Source of the DNA: Trichostrongylus colubriformis
Taxonomy: Eukaryota; Nematoda; Chromadorea; Rhabditida; Trichostrongylidae
Direction of reading: 5' to 3'
Length of the DNA stretch: 64,000 nucleotides
NCBI GenBank assembly: GCA_963978905.1
Contig: OZ022257.1
Coordinates: 20,603,664-20,667,663, forward strand
The notes under the pieces are model-generated. The model had not been told where the DNA came from. It was given only the letters and a program-made list of their open reading frames with translations, and did not search any database. A program made the translations under genes and the position numbers. Positions 24,072-34,985 of the stretch are shown piece after piece. Within the stretch, counting starts at the first letter, position 1; each line of letters opens with the position of its first letter.

Positions 24072-24525
24072 AGGCACACCATGCAATAATCAAAGTGGTC
24101 CTTACCTTGGGCAGGTAGACTCTTGGATGGTTGTGAAGATTGTACCCTTTTCGCGGCGCCACGGCTCACCCCCGCCGTGCATGGCCTGGTCGACCTGAGC
24201 CGAGTTGAGCCCATCGAGCCCAGTCACACCCGGCTTATTGTTAGACGAGAGGGAAACTTGCGCTAAGACAAGATAAGACAGCGATATCAATAGCGAAGGT
24301 AGCTTCAACGGGAAGAACAGGTGAAATGGCAGCATTTTGAGCGATATCATTGAGCACAAACTCATTTCCAATTTCCCATACTCGTACGAAGACCGATGGC
24401 AGGAAGCTTTATTTTTGGTAGTTGTGAAGAGTTTTGATTCATTTCTCTTCACTGGTGGGTAATCCAGGGCATTTACATCCTGTAACACGCGCGATGGCTC
24501 TCACAATTTTTCGCGAGGTGTGCCT
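24072..24525 (-). mobile_element. TTAA-flanked MITE (454 bp) carrying a signal-peptide-like frame
   Basis: Termini AGGCACACC and GGTGTGCCT are bounded by TTAA at 24068-24071 and 24526-24529, the target preference of piggyBac- and Kolobok-type elements. The minus strand contains a frame with a hydrophobic leader (LPSLLISLSYLVLAQVSLS) followed by NNKPGVTGLDGLNSAQVDQ. The same peptide appears in the inverted copy at 27496-27945. It may be a captured gene fragment or a chance frame. Confidence 0.75.
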
Positions 24526-24539
24526 TTAATGTCAAACTC

Positions 24540-25560
24540 ATTTTCTTCCCCCTGTGCGCTGCCCACTTTGAGAGCGACAAGATGTCTCCCCAATTTTTCT
24601 ATATGTCCTCCAATGCTTAACATAACGCGCAAGTTCCGGTAGTGGTTCTGGGTAGACCTAGTCGTTCGGCAACTGTTTCTTTGATTACGGTCTTGTGTGC
24701 ACCAGTATCGACGAAAAATAGTAGTCTCTCGAATGTGTCGGTTCTATTATTCCAAACATTCCCATCAGCTGTCATTAGCACAAGCTGTTCAGAAAGGGGA
24801 TGACGCGGGCGTTCCGCAACCATTTTCAATATTGTGGTTGGAACGTAGCGGTTGATTTTGTTGGTTCAACCGATTTCGCCTCACATCATTCCAGGCATTT
24901 CGGATGCCCCTAGTCACTATCGGAGTTGTTCTCATATGTGATCTGTTGGACGGGGAATTACCGAGATATTATGGTTTTCATTCCTTCCCCAGTGATTCGC
25001 AGGAAGCGGTGGGTTCATGGCAGGTGGATATGCAGACCTTTCTTGTCTTGTACACACCGACGAGTGATGTGGACCTCCACAAATGGTACAATTCGGTTTA
25101 CTGCAATAATTACTTGCAAGGTTGCTTGCAACATTTCCAGCACGATTTACTTCTCTTTTAAAAGGTTTCGACGCCACTGGCGGTCAGCCACCGTTCTACA
25201 GTGTATGGAGAAATGATTTGACCGTCCACAAAAGAAACATTGGACTTGCTGAAAAGAGCGCTCCATAATGAGCTTCACACCCGGGTTGAATGTGTGGTGC
25301 CCAGGCGCAAGTGGACATAGTCCTTCGCGCTAATTTCTTTATCTAGGGCCTTCAAAAGATTTTTGATCTCCATAATATCCGTTTCCTTATAATTCCGAGA
25401 CTGTCCTTAACAATGTCGTGTGAAAATTTCTTTAGTATGGTTTCGGACCACATAGGGTCACATGCGTACCGTGTGGACACCATTTGGTTGACCAGGGCTT
25501 TGACCGCAGCAAATCACTCTTGACAGCCGCTCGACCAGATGCCGCCTAGAGCAAACAAGT
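24540..25560 (-). pseudogene. BEL/Pao retrotransposon fragment: gag C-terminus and protease
   Basis: On the minus strand, 25177-24932 encodes a zinc-knuckle-like CTICGGPHHSSVC, and 24829-24617 a BEL/Pao-type protease segment (LVLMTADGNVWNNRT, LLFFVDTGAHKTVIKE, DTG being the catalytic triplet). Further upstream (about 25540-25300) a gag-like stretch contains LFALGGIWSSGCQEWF. Frames are broken and there is no RT. Continuous with 27072-27487 before the mariner inserted. Confidence 0.65.
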
Positions 25561-25738
25561 TTTGTACAATTGTTTACCTGTTTTATTTGTTGGTTTATTG
25601 CCACACCTTTTTGTGATTGTTTCTACCATCCACTCACAATATTTGGAACTGGCTCTATCCCCTTTAAAACCTATCCTCTTTATAACCTAATCTGTGGGTT
25701 CCCTCAGACGGCCCTTGGGAAGGGCCATTTTTTTTCTA

Positions 25739-26966
25739 TTAGGTTGTTGCAAAATTAATTTTGGAAATGGACCGCATACTTCAAACCTCTATAACTCAGC
25801 TTAAACACAAGTTTATTAATCGAAGTAAAAACCATCAGAATCTACACACTTTTGCCAACGAACAGGCAACGAACAGGCAATATATCTAAGCCTTCACTAT
25901 AAAAACTACTATCACGAAAATCAACGAAGTCAAGGAAGGCACATTCAACATCGTCTAAATTAGTAAATTGTTTCTGACGCAGATGAGAATTGAGGGCTCG
26001 AAAAAAGTGATAGTCTGTTGGGGAAAGGTCGGGAGAATACGCTGGGTGAGGGAGAACTTCTATACCCAAGTGGGTCAATTTTTGCCGAGTGATTTGTGAG
26101 GTGTGTGGCCTTGCGTTGTCCTGCAACAGAATCGGCCCTCCTCTATTCACCACCGCCGGCCACAATTATTGCAACTTTCTATACATTTGCTCTAGATCAC
26201 AACAGTAAGACTCTGCTGTGACTGGCTGACCAGGTTGCAAGAAACTGTAATGGATTACACCTTTGCGACACCACCACACAGTAATCATAACCTTTTTAGG
26301 GTGAAGGTCGGGTTAAGGAAAAGTTTTTGGAGGAGCATCCTTATCTACCCAGACTAATCCCCGCTTCCTGTTATCATAAAGAACCCATTTTTCATCTACA
26401 GTTATAATACGGTTTACAAATGGCTCATTTTTATGGCGAACTAGGAGATTAGAGCAGGTGTCGAAACGTGCCAAACGCTGCTCATCGGTCAGGTCATGAG
26501 GCACCCACTTCGACATCTTCTTCACCTTGCCGATTGTCAGCAAATGTCTGACCAATGTAGAGTAATGTACGCCTAGGTCTTCTGCTAACGTACGAGTATT
26601 CGTCTCCGGATTTGCTTCGACGGCTCTCCTTAAATCTTGATCATTAAGCGATGACCTGCGGCCGCGATCCGACTTCTCTTCGAGATCAAAATCACCAGAT
26701 GCAAATTTTTCAAACTAGAGCTCCACTGTTCGTTCGCAAGGACAATTCGTCCCAAAAACACTGCTGAGATTACGAGCTGCCTCCGCTGCGGAGTGTTCCA
26801 ATTTAAACTCATGAAAACTTAGAGTGACATTCATAGAAGTTTCTGAAAGAGCAGAAAAAAACCCACCAAATGGTATGCCTGGCGTTCCTTGGGATGGAAT
26901 AGTTCAGGGTAAAAAATCTACTTATTTATACATACCTTAAAACCGAAATTAATTTTGCAACAATTT
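25739..26966 (-). mobile_element. Mariner (D,D34D type), moderately degenerate
   Basis: The left TIR TTAGGTTGTTGCAAAATTAA follows TA (25737-25738); the right end reads TTAATTTTGCAACAATTT. The minus strand encodes a transposase in three pieces. A helix-turn-helix region lies at about 26812-26560. The segment 26555-26313 holds the first catalytic Asp (VDEKWVLYDN). The segment 26165-25842 holds LLQDNARPHTS and AYSPDLSPTDYHFF, with Asp spacing of the D34D pattern. Frame breaks separate the pieces, so it is unlikely to be active. It interrupts a BEL/Pao fragment. Confidence 0.85.
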
Positions 26967-27071
26967 CTCCTCTCGCTGCAGTTGTGCAGGAGCGTTTGAA
27001 AAATAGCCCAAAATCCGAGAATTCCTCTTGGTTCGTGTGAAATTCGGGCAGGGTTACGGTAGGTGCCTTTA

Positions 27072-27487
27072 AGGTTCAGCATCTCCGCTCTGAGATTGTG
27101 GAACCGTCAGTAGTTGACTGGTATGGGGTGACTTCCCCGCTTCCACTGTACTGCTTGTTATTGAAGGCTGTTTTACATTTGCACGCCATTTTTGATTTCC
27201 GCTGAAGTTTTTGCAGCTCAATAGTGCCTCGATCAACATGTTTATGATCCTTATGAACGAATTGGAATCGTCCAGCAGTTCGAATATTGTGTCGTCTCAT
27301 CGAGGTCTTCTGCCTCTACTACTAATACTTTCTGTTCTGTCTTAGATTTTATCGGAGCATAGAATTCCTCCAAAAAATCTGCCTTACGTAGGAGCAATTC
27401 CCTTTCGTTATTGGCTACGCACGCTTTCAACCGCTCACTATCCTCTACAGAATATACCTGCTGTATGTACCCCTCATTTTCCAACGA
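27072..27487 (-). pseudogene. BEL/Pao gag N-terminal-like fragment
   Basis: Two minus-strand frames (27484-27251 and 27300-27076) encode a charged, helical sequence (RELLLRKADFLEEFYAPIK) like the start of BEL/Pao gag. Position and orientation fit the gag/protease remnant at 24540-25560. A TTAA-terminal motif (GGTGCCTTTAA) at about 27062-27072 suggests a further small element between this piece and the mariner. Confidence 0.4.
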
Positions 27488-27495
27488 TAACTTAA

Positions 27496-27945
27496 AGGCA
27501 CACCTCGCGAAAAATTATAGAAGCTATCGCGCGTGTTACTGGATGTAGAGGCCCTGGTTCACTCACCAGTGAAGAAAAATGAATCAAAACTCTCCACCAC
27601 TACCAAAAGTGAAACTCCCGTCTTCAGTCTTCGTACGAGTATGGGAGATTAGAACTGAGTTTTTGCACGATGATATCGCACAAGTTGCCATATCCCCTGT
27701 TCTTCCCTGTTGAAGCTACCTTCGCTATTGATATCGCTGCCTTATCTTGTCTTATCGCAAGTTTCCCTCTCGTCTAACAATAAGCCGGGTGTGATTCGGC
27801 TCGATGGGCTCAACTCAGCTCAGGTCGACCAGGCCTTGCGCGGTGGGGGTGAGCCGTGGCAAAAAGGGTGTAATCTTCACAACCATCCAAGGGTCTGCCT
27901 GCCCTAAGAAGGTGAATGCCACTTCGATTATAATGTGGTGTGTCT
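27496..27945 (+). mobile_element. TTAA MITE, inverted copy of 24072-24525
   Basis: Left TTAA at 27492-27495 then AGGCACACCTCGCG; the right end is decayed (TGGTGTGTCT then TCAA). The same leader-like frame is present on the plus strand (LPSLLISLPYLVLSQVSLS, NNKPGV, LDGLNSAQVDQA). Confidence 0.7.
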
Positions 27946-28377
27946 TCAACTGCTACTGCGGCGCTAATGATACCCTTCTTAATGAAAAACTGACATTTTT
28001 GATATTGATTATTGTATTGGTTAGCTATTGTACTTGTTTATTGTGAGTACCAGTCCATGGTACCAATAGGTTCGCGGGGCCTATTATTGAAGGGAATGTA
28101 GCGGTAGGGCAAATACAGAACACTGGCTACACAAATTTAGTAGATACTATACATAATGAGACCAAAGGACAGGAAAAGGGGAAACAAGAGAGGAAACACC
28201 GGGCTATGGCCAGGCGACCATTAAGACTTACTGCCGATTCTCCTCCGGACCTCTACCAGCTCTTGTGCCGTGAGCGACGCGTGATGGGCACTTGAATGGC
28301 ATCACTACTCACGAACAGACACGACAGCTCCACTTCTTCGGTAAGCTCGTCCTCGAGCTTAGGCTGCAGTCATACTT

Positions 28378-28715
28378 TACGTGTCTGCCGGCACGGACGT
28401 CAAACTGACACAACCATTTTGCCAGCACCAGACGACGGCGTCCATATATAATGCGCAGCTTTCGCAAGATTCTTGACCCAGTCACACTACAGTATGGTGA
28501 TTGTGGCCGCTTCGAATCTTGGGGCTGTGCCAATATGGTGATCGCAGCCGCTCCGTATATTGGCATAGTGCCAAGATCATCATACTGCAATGTGACTGGG
28601 TCAAGAATTTTGCAGACGCTGCGCATTATCTATGGACGTCGTTGTCTGCTGCTGGCAAAATGGTTGCGACAGTTTGAAGCCGGTGCCGACGTCAACTCAC
28701 GCAGTAACGATAAGT
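28378..28715. repeat. Foldback element, arms of about 145-160 bp
   Basis: Left arm blocks AACCATTTTGCCAGCACCAG, ATAATGCGCAGC and TTCTTGACCCAGTCACACTA recur in reverse order and complement on the right arm. The centre is about 25-60 bp. Both strands therefore show similar frames; no gene is inferred. Confidence 0.8.
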
Positions 28716-28829
28716 ATGACAGCGGCCATAGAGTACCATTCCAATATGCGAACGTTCCATGTGACAATACGGCTGCTGGGGCGCATTCGTGAGTAAACAA
28801 TCACGATAAAATACGACAGAAACTTCACT

Positions 28830-29440
28830 GAGAAGGGAAGGACCCCAGGTCGAAGTGGCCATTCGGAATGTGATACGTATGTTCCAACGTATTCTCGGAC
28901 GCTGATTTCGAATCTGTATTCCAAATTTCCAGAACGATCTCTGAGCGGAGTTATGGAGGTTTCTCTAAAAAAACAGTTTTATTATACAGTAGATTTGGAA
29001 GCCCATCGCACGCGAGTCAGACGTTCTCGAGCAAAACCGATGCGATTTTCGTGTTCAGAGGATCAAACTAGTCCATGAGACATGTTTTTAGTAAATGCGA
29101 GAGTTTGACCAACTTTCGAAAAATTCTTGACCTACTGCGTGGCAATCCATTCAACAAAGGAGAAGTCGTTGACCTTCGCTGTGTAAATGCTGTCATTTGG
29201 CGTTTGTTACGTACATTTTTTGTCATAGGCTTCAGTAATAGATATAGTATCTGGGTCGTCTTTGTCATGGTTGATGGGCCTTTATTGAAGTTTCAAAAAA
29301 AATATGGTCTGCAACATGTCCATCTTTAAACTTCCGAAGTTGAGCCAAAAACTCAATTTGGCTAAAAATTTGCACAGAGGAGTTATTCGACCTCTAGAAT
29401 ATTACGAAATAAATTTGCGAATATTATACGTCTTGCGAAT
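28830..29440. repeat. Dispersed repeat family C, near-complete copy
   Basis: Contains both family ends in order: GGGAAGGACCCC...CGAAGTGGCCATTCGG at the left and AAAATTTGCACAGAGGAGTTATTCGACC at the right. About 610 bp, no coding content. Confidence 0.6.
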
Positions 29441-29443
29441 TAA

Positions 29444-29960
29444 AGGCACATTCCAGGATTAAAAAAACATCGCAGTCCTTTCACATGACCTAATAGTTCC
29501 CCAAACGTGCGGGGGGCCTGTGCACATACCGAAGCGCGATGATGAGTCATCGCAGCGCGCGGAGCTCTTGAAGCCAGCTCGACCGCACCCTGGAGCTCGG
29601 GCGCGCCTATCCCGTACGTGATCGTTGGCAATGACGGTGGCAATGATGGCAACAACGTGGCAAATGAGGCATACGATTTGTGTGATAACATAAGATAAAG
29701 AAGATATGCCCATGATAAAAGAGGCATTGACATGAGGAAACAAGTGATATCCTAGAGTTCCTTCTGATACCAGCCAGTGGGAATTGATTCAAAGGCTTGT
29801 TTTCACGCGGTAAGCTCGTTCAAGGCCAGATGACAGGAGGCCTAATTTTTGCCCTTTTCGGGGACTTTTTTCGGATTTTTCTTTGTCAGCGTGTTCCCCT
29901 GCATCTCTGATTTCATAGTTTAGCGCTTAAACCCACTCAAGGTAATCCTGGAATATGCCT
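29444..29960. mobile_element. TTAA-flanked MITE (517 bp)
   Basis: TTAA at 29440-29443 and 29961-29964. Termini AGGCACATTCCAGGATTA and TAATCCTGGAATATGCCT are inverted repeats with one mismatch. The interior has a GC-rich patch near 29500-29620. Confidence 0.85.
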
Positions 29961-30419
29961 TTAAGGTCAAATTTGTGAGCTATGAGAGTCTGCTAAATCA
30001 AAGAAAGTTAGATGGCAGAGTGTTTTGCGATATTAAAAATAGGAATAGTGAGGTACACAGAAAAGGAATATAGCATTCACTGTACATGACAACATTTTGG
30101 GTGTGTTTCCCAGACATGTAAGAGGATTATAAAAAGGAAAATACCAATGCATTCAAAGTTGTGATCGGACATTATATTTGCGAAAAGTGGGTACCATCTG
30201 AATATTTCTGATCTAGAAAGATCATCAAAATAAGGTGTTATCAAAGTAGTAGTGTTTTCTGTTGTCAATAGTAAAAGTTCAACAAATTGCAAAACCAAAG
30301 CATGCTCAATGATTCGAACCAGAATCTCCAGCCTATGGGGTGGGACATTTACCTCTTAAGCAGCCGGCTGTAGCAGTGCAATCGTTTGTGGTGTATTTGA
30401 GCCGACTTCCGCCGAAAAA

Positions 30420-30545
30420 CGGCCTTGTAACTCTGATCAGGGTATCGCTCTGCAAATTTGGAATGCAGATTCGAGATCAGCGTCCGAAAATACATCGGAC
30501 CATATGTACCTTTCTAATGGCCACTTCGACTGGGGTCCTTCCCTT
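30420..30545. repeat. Dispersed repeat family C, end fragment
   Basis: CTCTGCAAATTTGGAATGCAG, ATACATCGGACCATATGTA and GGCCACTTCGAC match the other copies. It directly abuts the tandem duplication at 30546. Confidence 0.65.
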
Positions 30546-30817
30546 GTGAGTTCTTTCCTTAGTTTGACTACGGGATGGCTAAAAACACAAGGACACTGCC
30601 TATGTGTTTTCAGCTGTCCTGCACCTGAAGTGAACTCCACAGAATACATTTTACGAATGAACTAATATTTTGGTGAACATCGTGAGTTCTTTCCTTAGTT
30701 TGACTACGGGATGGCTAAAAACACAAGGACACTGCCTATGTGTTTTCAGCTGTCCTGCACCTGAAGTGAACTCCACAGAATACATTTTACGAATGAACTA
30801 ATATTTTGGTGAACATC
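30546..30817. repeat. Perfect tandem duplication, 2 x 136 bp
   Basis: 30546-30681 and 30682-30817 appear identical (start GTGAGTTCTTTCCTTAG, end TTGGTGAACATC). Each unit contains a small hairpin, AAAACACA...TGTGTTTT. Identity implies a recent event or an assembly artefact. Confidence 0.9.
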
Positions 30818-31067
30818 GCGACTTCCTCTAGTTTCTGGCGGTATACTGCCTTTTCCAATTACTGATTTCGCTTTCGTGGTATGATCCAATGAACATCAGC
30901 AGTGAATAGCATACGCATTTAGCAGACCGCAATAAAATCAGGTACAGCAGATGTCGCACACTTACACAAACAGAAGACAAGAATGAATTGAAACATATAT
31001 CCACAAATAATTTTGGCCCTATTCTTCAACACTAAACACTGAAGGTTTTCGTCTCTAGCAGATGAGA

Positions 31068-31267
31068 GTAGATTATGCAGTAAGTCAGCCATCGGTGTGG
31101 TCCTGCACATATGAGGTATTTTTCTTGTTTCGATGTCAGGAAAAGATGGAGAGCTGCAAAACGCGAGTAAGATTATGCAGTAAGTCAGCCATCGCTATGG
31201 TCCTGCACATATGAGGTATTTTTCTTGTTTTGATGTCAGGAAAAGATGGACAGCTGCAAAACGCGAA
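31068..31267. repeat. Tandem duplication, 2 x about 100 bp
   Basis: AGATTATGCAGTAAGTCAGC occurs at about 31070 and 31170, with the rest of the unit matching apart from a few substitutions. It lies about 250 bases from the 136-bp duplication. Confidence 0.85.
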
Positions 31268-31664
31268 GCACAACCAGAGCAACCAGTCCTCCATTCATTC
31301 GGGGTATTGGTCCCATAGTAGAAGGGAAGGATGAAAGCACTGTCTCGTACATCGGCTGCTCCCTGCATGGTATTATAAAGGACAATGTTCACTCACTGAC
31401 CGCCACAATACTGAACGAGACGGATACAACGAGAGTGTTCATGTTTCTGTTTTGTTCTCGACCATTTTTCAAACTAGCACCTCAGATACAGGGTCAAATT
31501 TTTTTAGGTACAGGGTCAAATTTTTCACGCAAGCGCACCCTCGTTCTCTTATCAAGCGCGTTGCCTCTGAATTTGTTGGGATCTACCATATCCGTGGGCT
31601 ATCCACTGCTGAAGTGCTCCTGAAGGCATTTACGGGAAAAGGCAGTATACATGCCAGGAACTAG
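31246..31664 (+). other. Unassigned open frames, possible exons
   Basis: Two overlapping plus-strand frames (31246-31623 and 31452-31664). The second ends in a neat block (AHPRSLIKRVASEFVGIYHI then RGLSTAEVLLKAFTGKG) that reads like protein, but I recognise no family and no convincing start. A short direct repeat, CAGGGTCAAATTTTT, lies at 31491-31526. Confidence 0.25.
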
Positions 31665-32135
31665 AGTGATGATCTTGGCGCGATCCTAATTAAAAAAGCT
31701 AGTTCACACTAATCATTCTGTGGAGCTTGTTTCGCTAACTCCATAGAACAGTTCTCCAGACATGAACTGTTTATTCAGTATCGGCATAGGACGGCTGAAA
31801 ACGTGGAGGCGGTGTTTCTGTGTTTCCAGCTGTCCCATAATAAAACTGAATATCTTTAAAAGGAGATGAGGCCGATGCGGTATGTCTTTTCTCGCACGAA
31901 TACTTATCCTATTTCGTCCCAAAATCTCTTTCTCCTTATTTCTTCTTCCAAGTTTCCAGTGAGATATGCTGGAAAACTTTCTTATGATCCAAGAAAATGC
32001 GTAGCTCATAGCAACACTCCGTAAGGAGCTACAGACGCCACCAAAACTGCAAAAGTATTTTTGCGTCACCGAGCATGCACACGCGCAACAACAACCTTCG
32101 ATCCAGAAATATAAAAGTAATTTCCTGCTTTCAGA

Positions 32136-32639
32136 ATGAGGCTAATATTCCTTGTCCTACTGCTCCTCTTTGCTGCAGTCCATGGACGTTTTGTCAACCG
32201 GATGAAACGAGAGCTTGCTGCAGGCGGCGGCACCAGCGTTCACCCTTTCGCAATTCAGCTAAAGAACGGCACCACCGTCTACCCTTACGCAATGCAACTA
32301 AAAGATATCGACATAGAAAGGAATAGCGGGGAGAGCGGCACCACCGTTTACCCTTTCGCAATTCAGATAAAAGACATCGACATAAAAGGGATTCGCGGAG
32401 AGAGCGGCGTACATGAGGGAAAGAGTGAAACGAAGAATGTACTCAAAAAGGTTTGTTTTGATTCCTTTATCTTGTTGAGCGTCCTAAGAACTCAGAAATT
32501 GTAGAAAAAACAACAAGTAAATTTTAGCGATTTATCGAAAGAACGATTGATTTTTCAGGGGATGAGGAAAGTGAAGAAGCTCAGGAAGAAGTTGGACGCA
32601 AAATTACACGCAAACAAAAAGATAAAAAAGGATAAATAA
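32136..32639 (+). CDS. Small secreted protein with internal repeats, two exons
   Basis: Exons 32136-32450 and 32559-32639 (donor GTTTGT, acceptor TTTTTCAG) give 131 residues. A TTTCAG acceptor ends at 32134, one base before the ATG, suggesting a spliced leader. Residues 1-17 are a clear signal peptide (MRLIFLVLLLLFAAVHG). MKRE follows, a possible dibasic processing site. Then come three repeats of the pattern GT(S/T)V(H/Y)P(F/Y)A(I/M)Q(L/I)K, the last two followed by DIDI. The C-terminus, encoded by exon 2, is strongly basic (KVKKLRKKL ... KKIKKDK). AATAAA at 32638-32643 overlaps the stop. No family recognised; a secreted peptide precursor or excretory product is an inference. It sits in a repeat-rich region with no conserved neighbour. 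Confidence 0.7.
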
Positions 32640-32737
32640 TAAAGTTTTTGTCGTCAAACAATCCCTTCTTGGGATGCGTCGCACATTCCAGTTCCATTCA
32701 GAATCGTGGTGGTTGGTGGGAAATTTTATTCCACAAT

Positions 32738-32890
32738 CAAAGACCCTGAAGCAACGTCCTTACCGTGTACCGCCAGAAAAGGGAAAGAAATAAAAAGGCA
32801 AATCAAGAAAATGCTTAGAAGGCGTATCATAGATCCTAGCACAAGCAAATTTGCTTTCCCGATAGTGCTTGTTAAAAAAGGCCCACATTA
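32738..32890 (+). pseudogene. Ty3/gypsy reverse transcriptase fragment
   Basis: The plus-strand frame encodes RPYRVPPEKGKEIKRQIKKM and then FAFPIVLVKK, the conserved N-terminal part of gypsy RT that precedes the first catalytic block. The frame ends shortly after. Too short to be functional. Confidence 0.65.
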
Positions 32891-33089
32891 GGATCAATGA
32901 GGACTTATAGCAAACTATCCTGGGGTGTTCCCAATTTGGACTCCATCAGGCATGGGGTATTCCATGCTATCAGAAGTGAGCAGTTCCCATTTTTTCGGAA
33001 AAGTTGTTTTAGTGGTGCCCCCAATCACACTATCAGAGCATGGTTGCGAATTGTCAGAATCCAGATAAACTGGGTTGTAGAAAGTTGAA

Positions 33090-33720
33090 GGCATTGTAGG
33101 CAGATGTTGTAAACGGGATTGTAGTGCTGCCAAAGGAAATAGTGCTGTCGTGATAGCTGATAGACACTGTTTGGGCAAATTGTGGTATAACATCGTTACC
33201 AAGAATGACGGAGAAGAGCACTTTGCATTAGAAGCGACGTAGCGAGTAATTCTGACAGTTTTTTTCTCCTGAGGTGAGAAAAGGAGTTGGCTATGATACC
33301 GTGTGCAATCGTTGATCGGAAAAGGTGTGCATCCGATTTCCGAACGACGCTAGCAGAGATTACTATTAGAGCGGTAACTCCATCGAGAAGAGCTGCTATG
33401 GCTGATTTGTCAAACAGTGCTGGAACGTAGATCATGGAGGCGGCGTCTGTGCGTTGAAAACAAGCGACATTTGGAACGGAAGACAAGAGGGGTTTTGGCT
33501 AGGATGACTTGGATCTGGATGAAGATGATTCTTCGAAAACTGTGGGCATTGGTGTCCGTTCGTGATCGGGTATGTCGATCATTGAGGTTGTTCGAATTGA
33601 AACATCAGCTGGTGCCTGAATGGCTGATGAAAGGTTGTAATTTCCACGATTTATATTCGTTGAGAAAGTGACACGAGCGCCTGTAGTATGAAGGAGTGCA
33701 CGAAGTTCCATTCGTGACGG
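33090..33720 (-). pseudogene. Degenerate gypsy-like protease region
   Basis: Minus-strand pieces read MIYVPALFDKSAIAALLDG, then IVISASVVRK, then in another frame VRITRYVASN. The order (beta strand, catalytic D-x-G-like site, a downstream VILG-like area) resembles a retropepsin, but the catalytic triplet appears as LDGVTA instead of DTGA and frames change. Opposite in strand to the RT fragment at 32738, so probably another element. Confidence 0.4.
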
Positions 33721-34770
33721 TACTGGGCTGTATTGTGTATTAGCTGACGGTTATGGATGATACAACAAGAAGGAGTCGCTGAAGATGCTCGAACTTTGCC
33801 TCTTTCTCTGAGTTTCTTTCTATCAGGGACTGGGGCTGAACGAGATGAACGACGTCAGTCGTTCTTCTACCAGGAATACAGTGATGATATGGCCTTCCGT
33901 CCGGACTCGTTAATAGTTCGGAGTCGCAACTGTTTTTTCTCAGTTGTTTTCTAGTTGTTAGAATGTTTAAGAAAGAAAAATGCAATTGACTCACTGATCC
34001 TAGGTGGCGATTTCTGGCAAGCTTGGACATATCAGGTTGAAGGGTGATCAGGCCTCACTCCGATGTGATATAGCGGCTTCCTTTATCTACATATTACTAT
34101 TAGACATGAACTCTTGTATTACATCTTTATTGCTATTATTACATTACATAATGGGATGAGGTGAGGTGAGGGAAGTGGGGGAGTTAGGTCACGGTGACGT
34201 CGAAGTGTGTTCTTGCGTCCAGCTGTCATCAGCTTATGTACCCACTACGTAGTATCAAGCGGACGGCGGTATTCCGGGTTACACCGTGGATGCGACAGAC
34301 AATTGGCACGAGCAGTTAGAGGCTGGAGCTTGTGAGGACTGGACCGTCTGCTCCAGTCGAGAACAAGTGTTGATAATGCTCTCTTCGAACTTATACCTAT
34401 CTAAAAGTGAGTTTTTGACAGGTAACACACGCGGCTACCCCTAGCTGATACCTCCCATACGCAGCTGTCAGGGTTACCGTACTTTTCCAATAACTGAGTA
34501 GAGAGTTGAGCACCACGTCTGGGGCTTCTTTCTTCTGCAAGCGCGCGCGACTATTGGCTCGCCGCTCCAGCGGCGAGCTAAGAGTCGCCTGTCTGCACCG
34601 ACTCATAAGCTCAACGAAGATCACAAGACGAGTGAGAGGGTAAAAAGTGGCGAAATGCCGTGAAATCAAGAAATTCTGAGCAACCGCGCTGAAAAATATA
34701 CACGGATCACTGTAGAAGGGTTGTGGTGCACGTGGAGCATTTGCACAAAAGCCATTGTGTTTGTAGTCTT
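33721..34770. other. No supported gene
   Basis: A minus-strand frame at 33740-34030 could be the upstream part of the degenerate gypsy remnant. The rest has no recognised content. Confidence 0.4.
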
Positions 34771-34774
34771 GCTT

Positions 34775-34985
34775 GCTTAATTCTTCATGTTCATAGACGC
34801 AACTTTCCACAGTCTTCGAGCTTCTTCCCTTCCTAGGCTGCTGCTGAAATTCATAAGTCCTTCTATATACATGACAAAGCATCTGTTTCATCTGCTTTAG
34901 CTTGAGCTTGTGAGGGAAAGAAGATTCAACGTAAATGAAAATTTTACGTCTCCCCCTCCACTTTAATTGACCAGTGCATGAATTT
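34775..34985. mobile_element. hAT-type MITE, diverged copy 4
   Basis: Shares AGACGCAACTTT at the left, CTTCCCTTCCTAGGC, GAGGGAAAGAAG, and ACGTCTCCCCCTCC(A)CTTTAATTGACC at the right with the 12904-13145 element. The left terminus is not clear. Confidence 0.6.

Noticed and set aside
28309..28792. Two opposing frames with nearly the same peptide
   Set aside because: The similarity is due to the inverted repeat; no gene needs to be assumed.
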